From assembly GCA_964472135.1 (NCBI GenBank), contig CAYYJB010000069.1, positions 1 through 10,873 of the forward strand: a stretch of DNA of 10,873 nucleotides, given 5' to 3'. Shown here in pieces: positions 1 through 6,675 of this stretch. Origin of the DNA: JAUREX01 sp964472135 (lineage in GTDB: Bacteria > Pseudomonadota > Alphaproteobacteria > Rhodobacterales > Rhodobacteraceae). The stretch's first letter is position 1. Every line of letters starts with the position of its first letter. The position numbers and the translations under genes were made by a program. Under the pieces are notes generated by a model. It was not told where the DNA came from. It saw nothing but the letters and a program-made list of their open reading frames with translations, and ran no database searches.

Positions 1-36
1 GGCCGGATGGCGGGCCGGATGGCGGGCCGGAGGACG
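1..36. repeat. 12-bp tandem repeat, three copies
   Basis: GGCCGGATGGCG occurs at 1-12 and again, identically, at 13-24. A third copy at 25-36 (GGCCGGAGGACG) differs at two positions and provides the GGAGGA ribosome-binding site of mrpD. In the presumed mrpC frame the unit encodes P-D-G-G. The repeat may continue to the left of the window. Confidence 0.85.
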
Positions 37-44
37 CGCGATGA
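1..44 (+). CDS. mrpC: Probable C-terminal end of MrpC (antiporter subunit C), partial
   Basis: Reading in the frame that starts at base 3 gives thirteen codons (PDGGPDGGPEDAR) and then TGA at 42-44, which overlaps the mrpD start as ATGA. Mrp operons run A(B)-C-D-E-F-G, so the gene ending here should be mrpC, a small three-helix NuoK-like membrane subunit. None of the conserved part of MrpC is in the window, so the call rests only on operon order and the overlapping stop. The tail is hydrophilic and made of a Pro-Asp-Gly-Gly repeat encoded by a 12-bp tandem repeat. Confidence 0.45.
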   Translation, partial: PDGGPDGGPEDAR

Positions 45-1561
45 GCCACTGGATCATCCTGCCCGTCGTTCTGCCGGCGATGCTCGCGCCGCTGATCGTG
101 CTCGGGATGCGGCACGATCTGCTGCTCCAGCGCGTCGCCTCGGTCGCGGGCACGCTCGGGCTTGGCGCGATCGCGGCGCACCTGCTCTGGCGCGCGAGCG
201 TCCTCGGCCCCGAGGCCTATCTGCTCGGCAACTGGCCCGCGCCCTTCGGGATCGTGCTCGTGAACGACCGGCTGGCGGCGCTGATGCTCGGGCTGACGGC
301 GGTGCTTGCGCTGATCGTCGTCCTCTATGCGATCGGATCGGGCTGGGACAGGCGGGGGAGGCATTTTCACGCGCTCTTCCAGTTCCAGCTGATGGGCGTC
401 AACGGCGCGTTCCTGACGGGCGACGCCTTCAACCTCTTCGTCTTCTTCGAGATCCTGCTGATCGCCTCCTACGGCCTCATGATCCATGCAGGCGGCGGGG
501 CGAGGCTCAAGGCGGGCGTGCAGTATGTCGCCTACAACCTTGCCGGATCGACGCTTTTCCTTTTCGCGCTCGGGACGATCTATGCGGTGACGGGCACCCT
601 CAACATGGCGGACCTCGCGGTGCGGATGGGCGAGTTGCCGCCGGGCGACGCGGCGCTGGCGCGCGTCGCCTGCGTGCTGCTCATCATCGTCTTCGCGGTC
701 AAGGGCGCGCTGGTGCCGTTCCAGTTCTGGCTGCCCGCGACCTATGCGCTGGCGCCGGGGCCGGTGGCGGCGCTATTTGCCATCATGACCAAGGTCGGCG
801 CCTATGCGGTGCTGCGCTTCGGCACGCTCGTCTATCCGCCCGAGGTGGCGGCGACGGGCGGGATCATCGCGCAGATGCTGCTGCCAGGCGCCCTGCTGAC
901 GCTGATCGTGGGGATGGTCGGGGTGCTCGGGGCGCGGACGCTCGGGCGGATGGCGGCCTATGCCGCGATCGGCTCGATGGGCACGCTGTTTCTGGCGATC
1001 TCGCCGTTCGAGCCCCGCGCCAGCGCCGCGGCGCTCTATTACATGGTCCATTCGACGCTGGCGGCGGGGTGCCTGTTCCTGGTGGTCGACCTGATCGCGG
1101 CGCGACGCGGCGACGATGCGCTCGGGGTGGCGCGGCCACCGATCGCGCAAGGGGGGCTGATCGGCGCCTTCTATTTCGCGGCCGCCGTGGCCATGGCCGG
1201 GATGCCGCCGCTGTCGGGTTTCCTCGGCAAGCTTCTTGTCCTCGACGGGCTGCGCGACGAAGCCTCGGCCATGTGGCTGTGGGCAGCGATCCTCGGCGGG
1301 TCGCTGATCGCGATCATGGGGCTCGGGCGGTCGGGCAGCGCGATCTTCTGGAAGCCGCACGGCACCCCGGGCAGCACGGCGCGAGAGGTGATCGTGTCGG
1401 CCCAGCCGCTCGCGATGGTCGCGGTCGGGGCGGGTCTGGGGCTGATCGTGGCGCTGACGCTGCTGGCCGGGCCGGTGACGGTCTGGCTCGAGGCGACGGC
1501 GGCGGAAATCCACACGCCCGAGGTCTACATCGCGGCGGTGCTCGGACGAGCTGGGGGCTGA
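41..1561 (+). CDS. mrpD: Mrp/Mnh/Pha cation/proton antiporter subunit D
   Basis: This is one of the two large NuoL/M/N-like membrane subunits of the Mrp Na+(K+)/H+ antiporter, which lies in the cytoplasmic membrane and exchanges cytoplasmic Na+ or K+ for protons. The 506-residue product has the usual length and is hydrophobic throughout, with about fourteen predicted helices. Key charged residues of the proton path are present: Glu137 in the NLFVFFEILL segment, Lys221 in the VKGALVPFQFW segment and Lys251 in the TKVGAY segment. Glu137 has the same number as the essential Glu of Bacillus pseudofirmus MrpD. The start at 41 is supported by GGAGGA at 29-34 with a 6-nt spacer and by the ATGA overlap with the preceding stop. 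mrpE follows after 3 nt. Residues around 280-500 are less conserved in the family but look intact, with no frameshift. Confidence 0.95.
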   Translation: MSHWIILPVVLPAMLAPLIVLGMRHDLLLQRVASVAGTLGLGAIAAHLLWRASVLGPEAYLLGNWPAPFGIVLVNDRLAALMLGLTAVLALIVVLYAIGSGWDRRGRHFHALFQFQLMGVNGAFLTGDAFNLFVFFEILLIASYGLMIHAGGGARLKAGVQYVAYNLAGSTLFLFALGTIYAVTGTLNMADLAVRMGELPPGDAALARVACVLLIIVFAVKGALVPFQFWLPATYALAPGPVAALFAIMTKVGAYAVLRFGTLVYPPEVAATGGIIAQMLLPGALLTLIVGMVGVLGARTLGRMAAYAAIGSMGTLFLAISPFEPRASAAALYYMVHSTLAAGCLFLVVDLIAARRGDDALGVARPPIAQGGLIGAFYFAAAVAMAGMPPLSGFLGKLLVLDGLRDEASAMWLWAAILGGSLIAIMGLGRSGSAIFWKPHGTPGSTAREVIVSAQPLAMVAVGAGLGLIVALTLLAGPVTVWLEATAAEIHTPEVYIAAVLGRAGG

Positions 1562-1564
1562 GCG

Positions 1565-2053
1565 ATGCGGCGTCTCTTCCCCCATCCGTATCTGACACTT
1601 CTGCTGACCGCGGTCTGGGTCATGCTCGCCAATTCGCTGAGCGCGGGCACGGTCGTATTCGGGCTGATCCTCGGCACGATCGTTCCGCTCCTGACGTCGG
1701 CATACTGGCCGCAGCGGCCACGCATCCGCCACCCGATCCGGGCGGTCGCCTATGTGCTGCTGGTGATCTGGGATATCCTTGTCGCCAATATCGTCGTGGC
1801 GATGATCGTGCTCTTCAAGCCCAATCGCGCCCTGCGCCCGGCCTGGGTGACCGTCCCCGTCGACCTGCGCAGCCCCGAGGCCATCACGGTGCTTGCCGGC
1901 ACGATTACCATGACGCCCGGCACGGTAAGCGCGGAACTCGCGGCGGACGGATGCTCGATCCTCGTGCATGCGCTCCATGCGCCCGATCCATCGGGCGTCG
2001 CGGACGACATCAAGAACCGGTATGAACGACGGTTGAAGGAGATTTTCGAATGA
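1565..2053 (+). CDS. mrpE: Mrp/Mnh/Pha antiporter subunit E
   Basis: MrpE is a small subunit required for assembly and activity of the Mrp complex. The 162-residue protein has hydrophobic helices near residues 9-45 and 58-84, followed by a cytoplasmic alpha/beta domain. The family signature ITMTPGT is at residues 114-120 and the protein ends in a charged helix (DDIKNRYERRLKEIFE). It begins 3 nt after the mrpD stop, with only a G-rich stretch upstream as ribosome-binding site, so translation may depend on ribosomes arriving from mrpD. Its stop overlaps the mrpF start. The length and motifs fit the family well, and nothing unusual is seen. Confidence 0.93.
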   Translation: MRRLFPHPYLTLLLTAVWVMLANSLSAGTVVFGLILGTIVPLLTSAYWPQRPRIRHPIRAVAYVLLVIWDILVANIVVAMIVLFKPNRALRPAWVTVPVDLRSPEAITVLAGTITMTPGTVSAELAADGCSILVHALHAPDPSGVADDIKNRYERRLKEIFE

Positions 2054-2319
2054 TCGCCTACGCCCTGGGCTTCGCGATCGGCTGCTTTGCCGTCGCGCTC
2101 GCACTCAACCTCTGGCAGGTGACGCGGGCGCGCGACGTGCCCGACAGGGTGCTCGCGCTCGACACCATGGTCATCAACGTGATCGCGCTGCTGGTGCTCT
2201 ATGGCATCGCGGCAGGCACGGGCATGTATTTCGAGGTCGCGCTGCTCTTTGCCATGACCGGATTCCTTTCGACCGTGGCCTATGCCAAGTTCATGCTGCG
2301 CGGCGATGTCATCGAATAG
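2050..2319 (+). CDS. mrpF: Mrp/Mnh/Pha antiporter subunit F
   Basis: This 89-residue protein has three predicted transmembrane helices (about residues 3-22, 38-56 and 61-80). The conserved PDRVLALDTM stretch at residues 31-40 between helices 1 and 2 holds Asp38, a conserved acidic residue of MrpF/PhaF proteins. The subunit belongs to the membrane core that joins the two large antiporter-like subunits. The start codon overlaps the mrpE stop as ATGA, and a strong Shine-Dalgarno AAGGAGA lies at 2036-2042 with a 7-nt spacer, so initiation can be both coupled and direct. mrpG follows after a 9-nt gap. Length is typical. Confidence 0.93.
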   Translation: MIAYALGFAIGCFAVALALNLWQVTRARDVPDRVLALDTMVINVIALLVLYGIAAGTGMYFEVALLFAMTGFLSTVAYAKFMLRGDVIE

Positions 2320-2328
2320 GGGGCGGCC

Positions 2329-2718
2329 ATGATCCTGGAGTTCGTCGTCGCGGCGCTGCTCGTGATCGCGGGGATCTTCGGCCTCGTCGGATCATGGGGC
2401 CTCGTGAAATTGCCCGACCTCATGACGCGGCTACACGCGCCGACCAAGGCCACGACGGTGGGGGTCGGCGCGGTGCTGCTGGCGTCGATGGCCGAACTCT
2501 GGCGGACGGGGGGCGAGATCTCGTTTCACGAACTGCTGATCACGCTATTTCTCTTCCTGACCGCGCCCATCACCGCCCATTTCATCGCGAAGGCCCATCT
2601 GCACCGCAAGGTGGCGGCGCGCGAGTTGCCTGCGACCGCATCGGGCGCCGCCTGGGCGGGCCATGACGGGGCGCGGCCCACGGCATCGCCAGCGGTCGCG
2701 GATGAGGGCCGCCCCTGA
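2329..2718 (+). CDS. mrpG: Mrp/Mnh/Pha antiporter subunit G
   Basis: MrpG is a three-helix membrane subunit of the antiporter. Helices are predicted near residues 4-25, 42-58 and 66-90. The family motifs are clear: the stretch from Gly24 through LVKLPDLMTRLHAPTK to Thr43, and LTAPITAH at 77-84. The 129-residue length is normal, but about the last 35 residues form a polar Ala/Pro/Gly-rich tail that is not expected to fold. The G-rich stretch at 2319-2324 is a weak ribosome-binding site. The TGA stop shares its last base with the next gene's ATG, so the DUF1194 gene is probably read from the same transcript. This is the last antiporter subunit, which completes mrpD-G in canonical order. Confidence 0.93.
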   Translation: MILEFVVAALLVIAGIFGLVGSWGLVKLPDLMTRLHAPTKATTVGVGAVLLASMAELWRTGGEISFHELLITLFLFLTAPITAHFIAKAHLHRKVAARELPATASGAAWAGHDGARPTASPAVADEGRP

Positions 2719-3410
2719 TGGCCATGGCCCGCCCGTGGGGCGCGGCGGTGCGAAGATGGCGCGACATCGCGCTCTGTTGCGCGGTCCTGATCGTCGCGGC
2801 GGGGACCGTGCGTGCCTGCGAGGCCGCGCTCGTGCTTGCGATGGACGTCTCGGGCTCGGTCGATGAGGGCGAATGGCGGCTTCAGCGCGATGGCCTCGCG
2901 GGCGCGCTCCGCGACCCGGCGGTGATCGATGCGCTCACACGCGGACAGGTCGCGGTCGCGGTCGTGCAATGGTCCGGGCCCGCCGAACAGGCGCTGAGCA
3001 TCGGCTGGCAGCGGATGCTCTCGGCCAGGCACGCCGCAGGGCTCGCCCAGGCGACAGAGACGATGCCGCGCGCCTTCGCGGGTGGCGAGACGGCGGTCGG
3101 CGCCGCGATCGCCTTTGCCGCGCGCCAGTTCGCTGCCGTGCCCGACTGCCGGCGCAGGATCATCGACATGTCAGGCGACGGGACCGAGAACGCGGGCCAC
3201 GATGTCGGCCTGCGCCGGCAGGAAGCCGTGCGCGACGGCATCGAGATCAACGGCCTCGCGATCGAGAGCCAGGGCCTCGCGATCACGGGCTTCTATCGGC
3301 GCTGGGTGATCGGGCCGGGGGGCTTCGTCATCACCGCGACGGGGCATCTCGACTATGCGCGCGCGATCCGCATCAAGATCCTGCGTGAACTGGCGCGCCC
3401 CACCGGCTGA
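2718..3410 (+). CDS. Secreted DUF1194 (von Willebrand factor A-like) protein
   Basis: DUF1194 proteins are uncharacterised secreted proteins with a von Willebrand type A-like fold. Residues 12-33 look like a Sec signal peptide (RRWRD, then a hydrophobic core, ending VRA), with probable cleavage before Cys34. The metal-binding MIDAS motif is present as Asp43-x-Ser45-x-Ser47 (MDVSGSV), with Thr125 in GGETAVG and Asp154 in MSGDGTEN as likely further ligands. So the site looks intact and the protein probably binds a divalent cation in the periplasm. VRAC is a poor lipobox, so a lipoprotein is unlikely. Cys34 and Cys144 could form a disulfide. The start at 2718 overlaps the mrpG stop by one base, and GAGGG at 2704-2708 lies 9 nt upstream. 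An in-frame ATG at 2724 would be too far from it. The partner and role are unknown. Confidence 0.88.
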   Translation: MAMARPWGAAVRRWRDIALCCAVLIVAAGTVRACEAALVLAMDVSGSVDEGEWRLQRDGLAGALRDPAVIDALTRGQVAVAVVQWSGPAEQALSIGWQRMLSARHAAGLAQATETMPRAFAGGETAVGAAIAFAARQFAAVPDCRRRIIDMSGDGTENAGHDVGLRRQEAVRDGIEINGLAIESQGLAITGFYRRWVIGPGGFVITATGHLDYARAIRIKILRELARPTG

Positions 3411-3437
3411 CCGGATCGGTCGGGCGGACCGGCGCGA

Positions 3438-3466
3438 TTGCCCGGCGGCCGCGCCTTCGCTATCAT
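3438..3466 (+). promoter_or_regulatory. Candidate sigma70-type promoter for the gene at 3510
   Basis: TTGCCC at 3438-3443 and TATCAT at 3461-3466 are separated by exactly 17 nt and match the consensus hexamers at 4/6 and 5/6 positions. Transcription would start near 3473, about 37 nt before the ATG at 3510. The site lies in the only gap (3411-3509) between the mrp/DUF1194 genes and the next gene. This is a pattern match only. Confidence 0.4.
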
Positions 3467-3509
3467 CCGGACAGGATCGCAACCTATCGGGGAAGATCGG
3501 ACGCGACGG

Positions 3510-4538
3510 ATGACAAAGGCAGCCGCGCAATCCCCAGGCCCGCCGCGCACGACCGGGCTCTGGCGCGCCGATCCCGAGGCGCAGCGGCGCGAGGTTGTGG
3601 TGGGCTTTGGCCTATCGACGCTCGTGCTCAGCGACGGGCGAAGCGAGACGGTCCTGGGCCACTGGGCGCTGGCGGCGGTCGTGCGGCTGAACCCCAAGCG
3701 GATGCCGGCGCTCTATGCCCCCGGGCCGACCGGCGAGGGGGAGACGCTCGAGATCGGCGCCCCCGAGGCCGTCGCCCGCATCGAGACGATCCGACGCAGC
3801 ATCGCCGAACGCCGGCCCCGCCCCGGACGGCTGCGGCTTGCGCTGTTTGCGGTGATGGCGGCGGCGGCGGCGGGCTTCGTCGCGATATGGCTGCCGGCGA
3901 CACTGATCGCGCACACCGCGGCGGTCGTGCCTCCTGCCGCCCGCGCCGAGATCGGGCGGGACGCGCTGCGCGATCTGGCGCGGCTGACGGGCGCGCCCTG
4001 CGAGGGCGCCCTTGGCCGGGCGGCCGCCGACCGGCTGGCCGAGCGGCTTTTCGGTCCGGGCAGCTATCGCATCGAGGTGTTGCGCGACGGCCTCGCGCAG
4101 AGTGGTGGCACGGCGCATCTGCCGGGGCGCATCCTGCTTGTCGATCGCGCGCTGATCGAGGCGCACGAGACGCCCGAGGTCACGGCGGGATATCTGGTCG
4201 CCGAGGCACTGCGGGCCGAGGCGAGGGATCCGATGCTCGGGCTGCTGGCCGAGGTCGGGGTCGCGGCGACCTCGCGCCTGCTGACGACCGGAAGCCTGCC
4301 GCCCGAGGCGCTGCGCGGCATCGCCGAGACGATCCTGACAGCCTCCCCCGCCGAGGTGGACGCAAGCGCCATCGCCGCGCGCATGGCCGCGATCGGGGTG
4401 CGGGTCGAACCCTATGCGCGACTCGCGCGACCGGGCGATCCGACCCTTGCGGCCGCCGATCGCGCCCGGACCGAACCTGCCCGGCTGATCCTGCCCGACG
4501 AGGACTGGGTCGCGCTTCAGGGGATCTGTGCGCCCTGA
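3510..4538 (+). CDS. Single-pass membrane protein resembling an inactive M48 metallopeptidase
   Basis: The function is unknown. The 342-residue protein has an N-terminal cytoplasmic-looking region (1-105, with GHWALAAVVRL at 50-60), one transmembrane helix (about 108-130) and a C-terminal domain (about 140-342). That domain follows the M48 pattern: LPGRILLVDRALIE (204-217) matches the strand and helix before the active site. AEALR at 231-235 sits where M48 enzymes have HExxH, so Glu232 is kept but both zinc-binding histidines are Ala231 and Arg235. The ARDP at 238-241 then matches the usual ARHP. Further on, EVDAS at 282-286 matches the ExxAD third-ligand motif with Asp changed to Ser. I infer a pseudo-peptidase, possibly a scaffold or regulator. 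The start at 3510 is preferred because 3438 is TTG and lies in the candidate promoter. The Shine-Dalgarno is weak. It ends 3 bp from the convergent gph. Confidence 0.75.
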   Translation: MTKAAAQSPGPPRTTGLWRADPEAQRREVVVGFGLSTLVLSDGRSETVLGHWALAAVVRLNPKRMPALYAPGPTGEGETLEIGAPEAVARIETIRRSIAERRPRPGRLRLALFAVMAAAAAGFVAIWLPATLIAHTAAVVPPAARAEIGRDALRDLARLTGAPCEGALGRAAADRLAERLFGPGSYRIEVLRDGLAQSGGTAHLPGRILLVDRALIEAHETPEVTAGYLVAEALRAEARDPMLGLLAEVGVAATSRLLTTGSLPPEALRGIAETILTASPAEVDASAIAARMAAIGVRVEPYARLARPGDPTLAAADRARTEPARLILPDEDWVALQGICAP

Positions 4539-4541
4539 TCC

Positions 4542-5204
4542 TCAGCGCCCGATGCGCGCGAGGGTGGCCTCGAGATCGGCGTAATCCGACAGCAGCGCCT
4601 CTGGCGCATGGCGCGCGACATCCCCCCCATGCGGGCCGAAAGTGACAAGGACGACCGGCACGCCCGCGGCGCGCCCCGTCTCGCGGTCGGTGTCGGTGTC
4701 GCCGATCAGGCAGGCGCGCGCCGTCTGCCCGCCCGCCGCGGAGATCGCGGCATGCAGCGGCGCGGGGTCCGGCTTGCGCACGGGCAGGCTGCCCGCCCCG
4801 ATCAGCCCATGGAACCACTCGCGTACGCCGAGCGCCCCGAGGAGCGCATGGGCCAGATGGACGGGCTTGTTGGTGCAGATCCCGACCCGCGCCCCCGAGG
4901 CGCGCAGCCGCCCGACCGCCTCGGCGGCCCCGGGATAAAGGCGGGTGCGCCGCGCGATATCGCCCTCATAGGCCGCGATCAGATCGGCATACATCGCCTG
5001 CAGCCGCGCCTCGTCGGCCGCAACACCCAGCCGGCCGAGCCCGAGCCGCAGCATCGCCCTGCCCCCGATCAGCGCGGTCGGCGCATCCTCGGGCCCGAGC
5101 GGGCGGCCGAAGCCGCCGAGGGCAAAGGCCGCGTTCGCCGCCGCGAGCAGATCGCCCGAGGTATCGGCAAGCGTGCCGTCGAGATCGAAGATGACCGTGC
5201 GCAT
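4542..5204 (-). CDS. gph: HAD-family phosphatase, probable phosphoglycolate phosphatase
   Basis: This cytoplasmic HAD-superfamily hydrolase probably dephosphorylates 2-phosphoglycolate, a by-product of DNA 3'-end repair and of Rubisco oxygenation. All four HAD motifs are intact: DLDGT with nucleophile Asp7 and acid/base Asp9, CTNKP with Thr111, Lys144 in RKPDP, and GDTDTDRETG with Asp169 and Asp173 as Mg2+ ligands. An alpha-helical cap lies at about 15-85, as in the Gph subgroup. The 220-residue length is typical. The start at 5204 places MRTVIFDLDGT at the N-terminus. In-frame ATGs at 5231 and 5288 would add a Gly/Arg-rich extension unlike the family. It is transcribed away from glmU across a 121-bp shared region. 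The substrate is inferred: related HADs act on other small phosphates, so the exact activity is less certain than the family. Confidence 0.88.
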   Translation of the reverse strand: MRTVIFDLDGTLADTSGDLLAAANAAFALGGFGRPLGPEDAPTALIGGRAMLRLGLGRLGVAADEARLQAMYADLIAAYEGDIARRTRLYPGAAEAVGRLRASGARVGICTNKPVHLAHALLGALGVREWFHGLIGAGSLPVRKPDPAPLHAAISAAGGQTARACLIGDTDTDRETGRAAGVPVVLVTFGPHGGDVARHAPEALLSDYADLEATLARIGR

Positions 5205-5269
5205 CTGGCCCCCACCCCTGCCCTGAAACATTCCGAAAGGCCGCGTGAAGCCCCCGGCGCCCCGCCCCC

Positions 5270-5297
5270 TTGCGGTGCGCGTCCCCACGGTTAGAAC
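5270..5297 (+). promoter_or_regulatory. Candidate promoter for glmU-glmS
   Basis: TTGCGG at 5270-5275 and TAGAAC at 5292-5297 are 16 nt apart, in the 121-bp region between divergent gph and glmU. Transcription would start near 5304, giving a leader of about 22 nt. The hexamers match consensus at 3/6 and 4/6, so this is a modest match. I could not find a convincing promoter for gph on the other strand. Confidence 0.35.
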
Positions 5298-5325
5298 GGG
5301 CGGGCGCCAGATGAAAGGTCCGCCA

Positions 5326-6675
5326 ATGTCCCTGACAGTCGTGATCCTCGCCGCCGGTCAGGGCAGCCGGATGAACTCGGACCTGCCCAAGGTGCTGCAC
5401 CCGCTCGCGGGCGCGCCGATGATCGCGCATGCGCTTGCCGCCGCGGCGCGCGCAGGCGCAGGGCGGACGATCGTCGTCGCGGGCCATGGGATCGAGGCGG
5501 TCCGTGCCGCCGTCGCCCGGTTCGACCCCGAGGCGGTCGTCGTCGAGCAGGCCGAGCAGCGGGGGACGGGCCATGCCGTCGCGCAGGCCCTGCCCGCGCT
5601 GCCCGAGGGGACGGGCGATGTGCTCATCCTCTATGGCGACACGCCCTTTGTCGGCGACGACACGATCGCGGCGATGGAGGATGCGCGCGCGCGCCACCCG
5701 CTTGTCATCCTCGGCTTCGAACCGGTCGACCCGGCGCGCTATGGCCGCCTTGTGACCGATGGCGCGGACCTTCATGCCATCGTCGAGTGGCGCGACGCGA
5801 CCGAGGCCGAGCGGGCGATCGGGCTGTGCAACTCGGGCGTGATGCGGGCGGATGCCGACCTCATCCGCCGCCTCGTGCCGCGGATCGGGGCGGCGAATGC
5901 GGCCGGCGAATTCTACCTCACCGACCTTGTGGCGCTTGCGCGCGCCGAGGGGTTATCGCCGGGCTTCGTGCTCTGCCCCGAGACCGAGACGCTCGGCATC
6001 AACACCCGCGCCGAGCTTGCGGCGGCCGAGGCCGCCTTTCAGGCCCGCGCGCGCGCCGCCGCGATGGCGGATGGCGTGACGCTGACCCAGCCCGAGACGG
6101 TGGTCTTTGCCCTCGACACCGTGATCGGGCGCGATGCGGTCATCGGCGGCCATGTCGTCTTCGGCCCCGGCGTCACCATCGAATCGGGCGCCGAGATCCT
6201 GCCGTTCTGCCACCTCGAGGGCTGCCATGTCGCCGCCGGCGCGCGCGTCGGCCCCTTCGCCCGGCTGCGGCCGGGGGCGGAGCTCGGCGGCGATGTGCAT
6301 GTCGGCAACTTCGTCGAGATCAAGAACACGATCCTCGACGAAGGCGCCAAGGTCGGTCACCTGAGCTATCTGGGCGACGCCCATGTCGGCGAGGGCACGA
6401 ACATCGGGGCGGGCACGATCAGCTGTAACTACGACGGTGTCGCGAAGCACCGCACCGAGATCGGGTCGCGCGCCTTCGTGGGCTCGGACACGATCCTCGT
6501 CGCCCCGGTGCGGATCGGCGACGGCGCGGTGACGGCCGCGGGCTCGGTCATCACCGAGGATGTGCCGGCCGGCGCGCTCGCGCTCGGGCGGGCGCGGCAG
6601 GTGACGAAGCCGGGCCTCGGGGCGCGGCTCATGCAGGCGCTGCGCGCCGCAGTGACGGGCAAGGGGGCGCGCTGA
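5326..6675 (+). CDS. glmU: Bifunctional GlmU: glucosamine-1-phosphate acetyltransferase and GlcNAc-1-P uridylyltransferase
   Basis: GlmU acetylates glucosamine-1-phosphate and couples the product to UTP, giving UDP-GlcNAc for peptidoglycan and lipid A. The N-terminal nucleotidyltransferase domain (about 1-225) starts with LAAGQGSRM (8-16) and PKVLH (21-25). It also has QRGTGHAV (78-85) and YGDTP (103-107), with Asp105 as a metal ligand. From about residue 250 a left-handed beta-helix of hexapeptide repeats forms the acetyltransferase domain, with VGHLSYLGDA (His345 as likely base) and SCNYDG (366-371). At 449 residues it is full length. The start at 5326 gives the family's N-terminus (MSLTVVILAAG) and has AAAGG at 5314-5318 with a 7-nt spacer. 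Upstream starts at 5311 and 5245 would only add residues outside the family. The stop overlaps glmS as TGATG. Confidence 0.97.
   Translation: MSLTVVILAAGQGSRMNSDLPKVLHPLAGAPMIAHALAAAARAGAGRTIVVAGHGIEAVRAAVARFDPEAVVVEQAEQRGTGHAVAQALPALPEGTGDVLILYGDTPFVGDDTIAAMEDARARHPLVILGFEPVDPARYGRLVTDGADLHAIVEWRDATEAERAIGLCNSGVMRADADLIRRLVPRIGAANAAGEFYLTDLVALARAEGLSPGFVLCPETETLGINTRAELAAAEAAFQARARAAAMADGVTLTQPETVVFALDTVIGRDAVIGGHVVFGPGVTIESGAEILPFCHLEGCHVAAGARVGPFARLRPGAELGGDVHVGNFVEIKNTILDEGAKVGHLSYLGDAHVGEGTNIGAGTISCNYDGVAKHRTEIGSRAFVGSDTILVAPVRIGDGAVTAAGSVITEDVPAGALALGRARQVTKPGLGARLMQALRAAVTGKGAR

Noticed and set aside
7..2025. A 672-codon open frame on the plus strand across mrpD and mrpE, and a 443-codon frame opposite it (773-2104, minus).
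   Set aside because: Both are Arg/Gly/Ala/Asp-rich shadows of high-GC coding DNA. The mrpD and mrpE frames are plainly the real ones by motifs, ribosome-binding sites and overlaps.
3409..3421. Small hairpin GACCG-GAT-CGGTC at the end of the DUF1194 gene as a terminator.
   Set aside because: The stem is only 5 bp with a 3-nt loop, it overlaps the stop codon, and no T-run follows.
3438..4538. Longer start (366 residues) for the M48-like gene.
   Set aside because: The codon at 3438 is TTG, it coincides with the candidate -35 element, and the extra 24 residues have no ribosome-binding site and an unlikely composition. ATG at 3510 is preferred.
5205..5288. N-terminal extension of Gph to 5288 (28 extra residues).
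   Set aside because: The added stretch is Gly/Arg-rich and unlike HAD phosphatases, which start close to the DxDGT motif. It would also use up most of the divergent promoter region.
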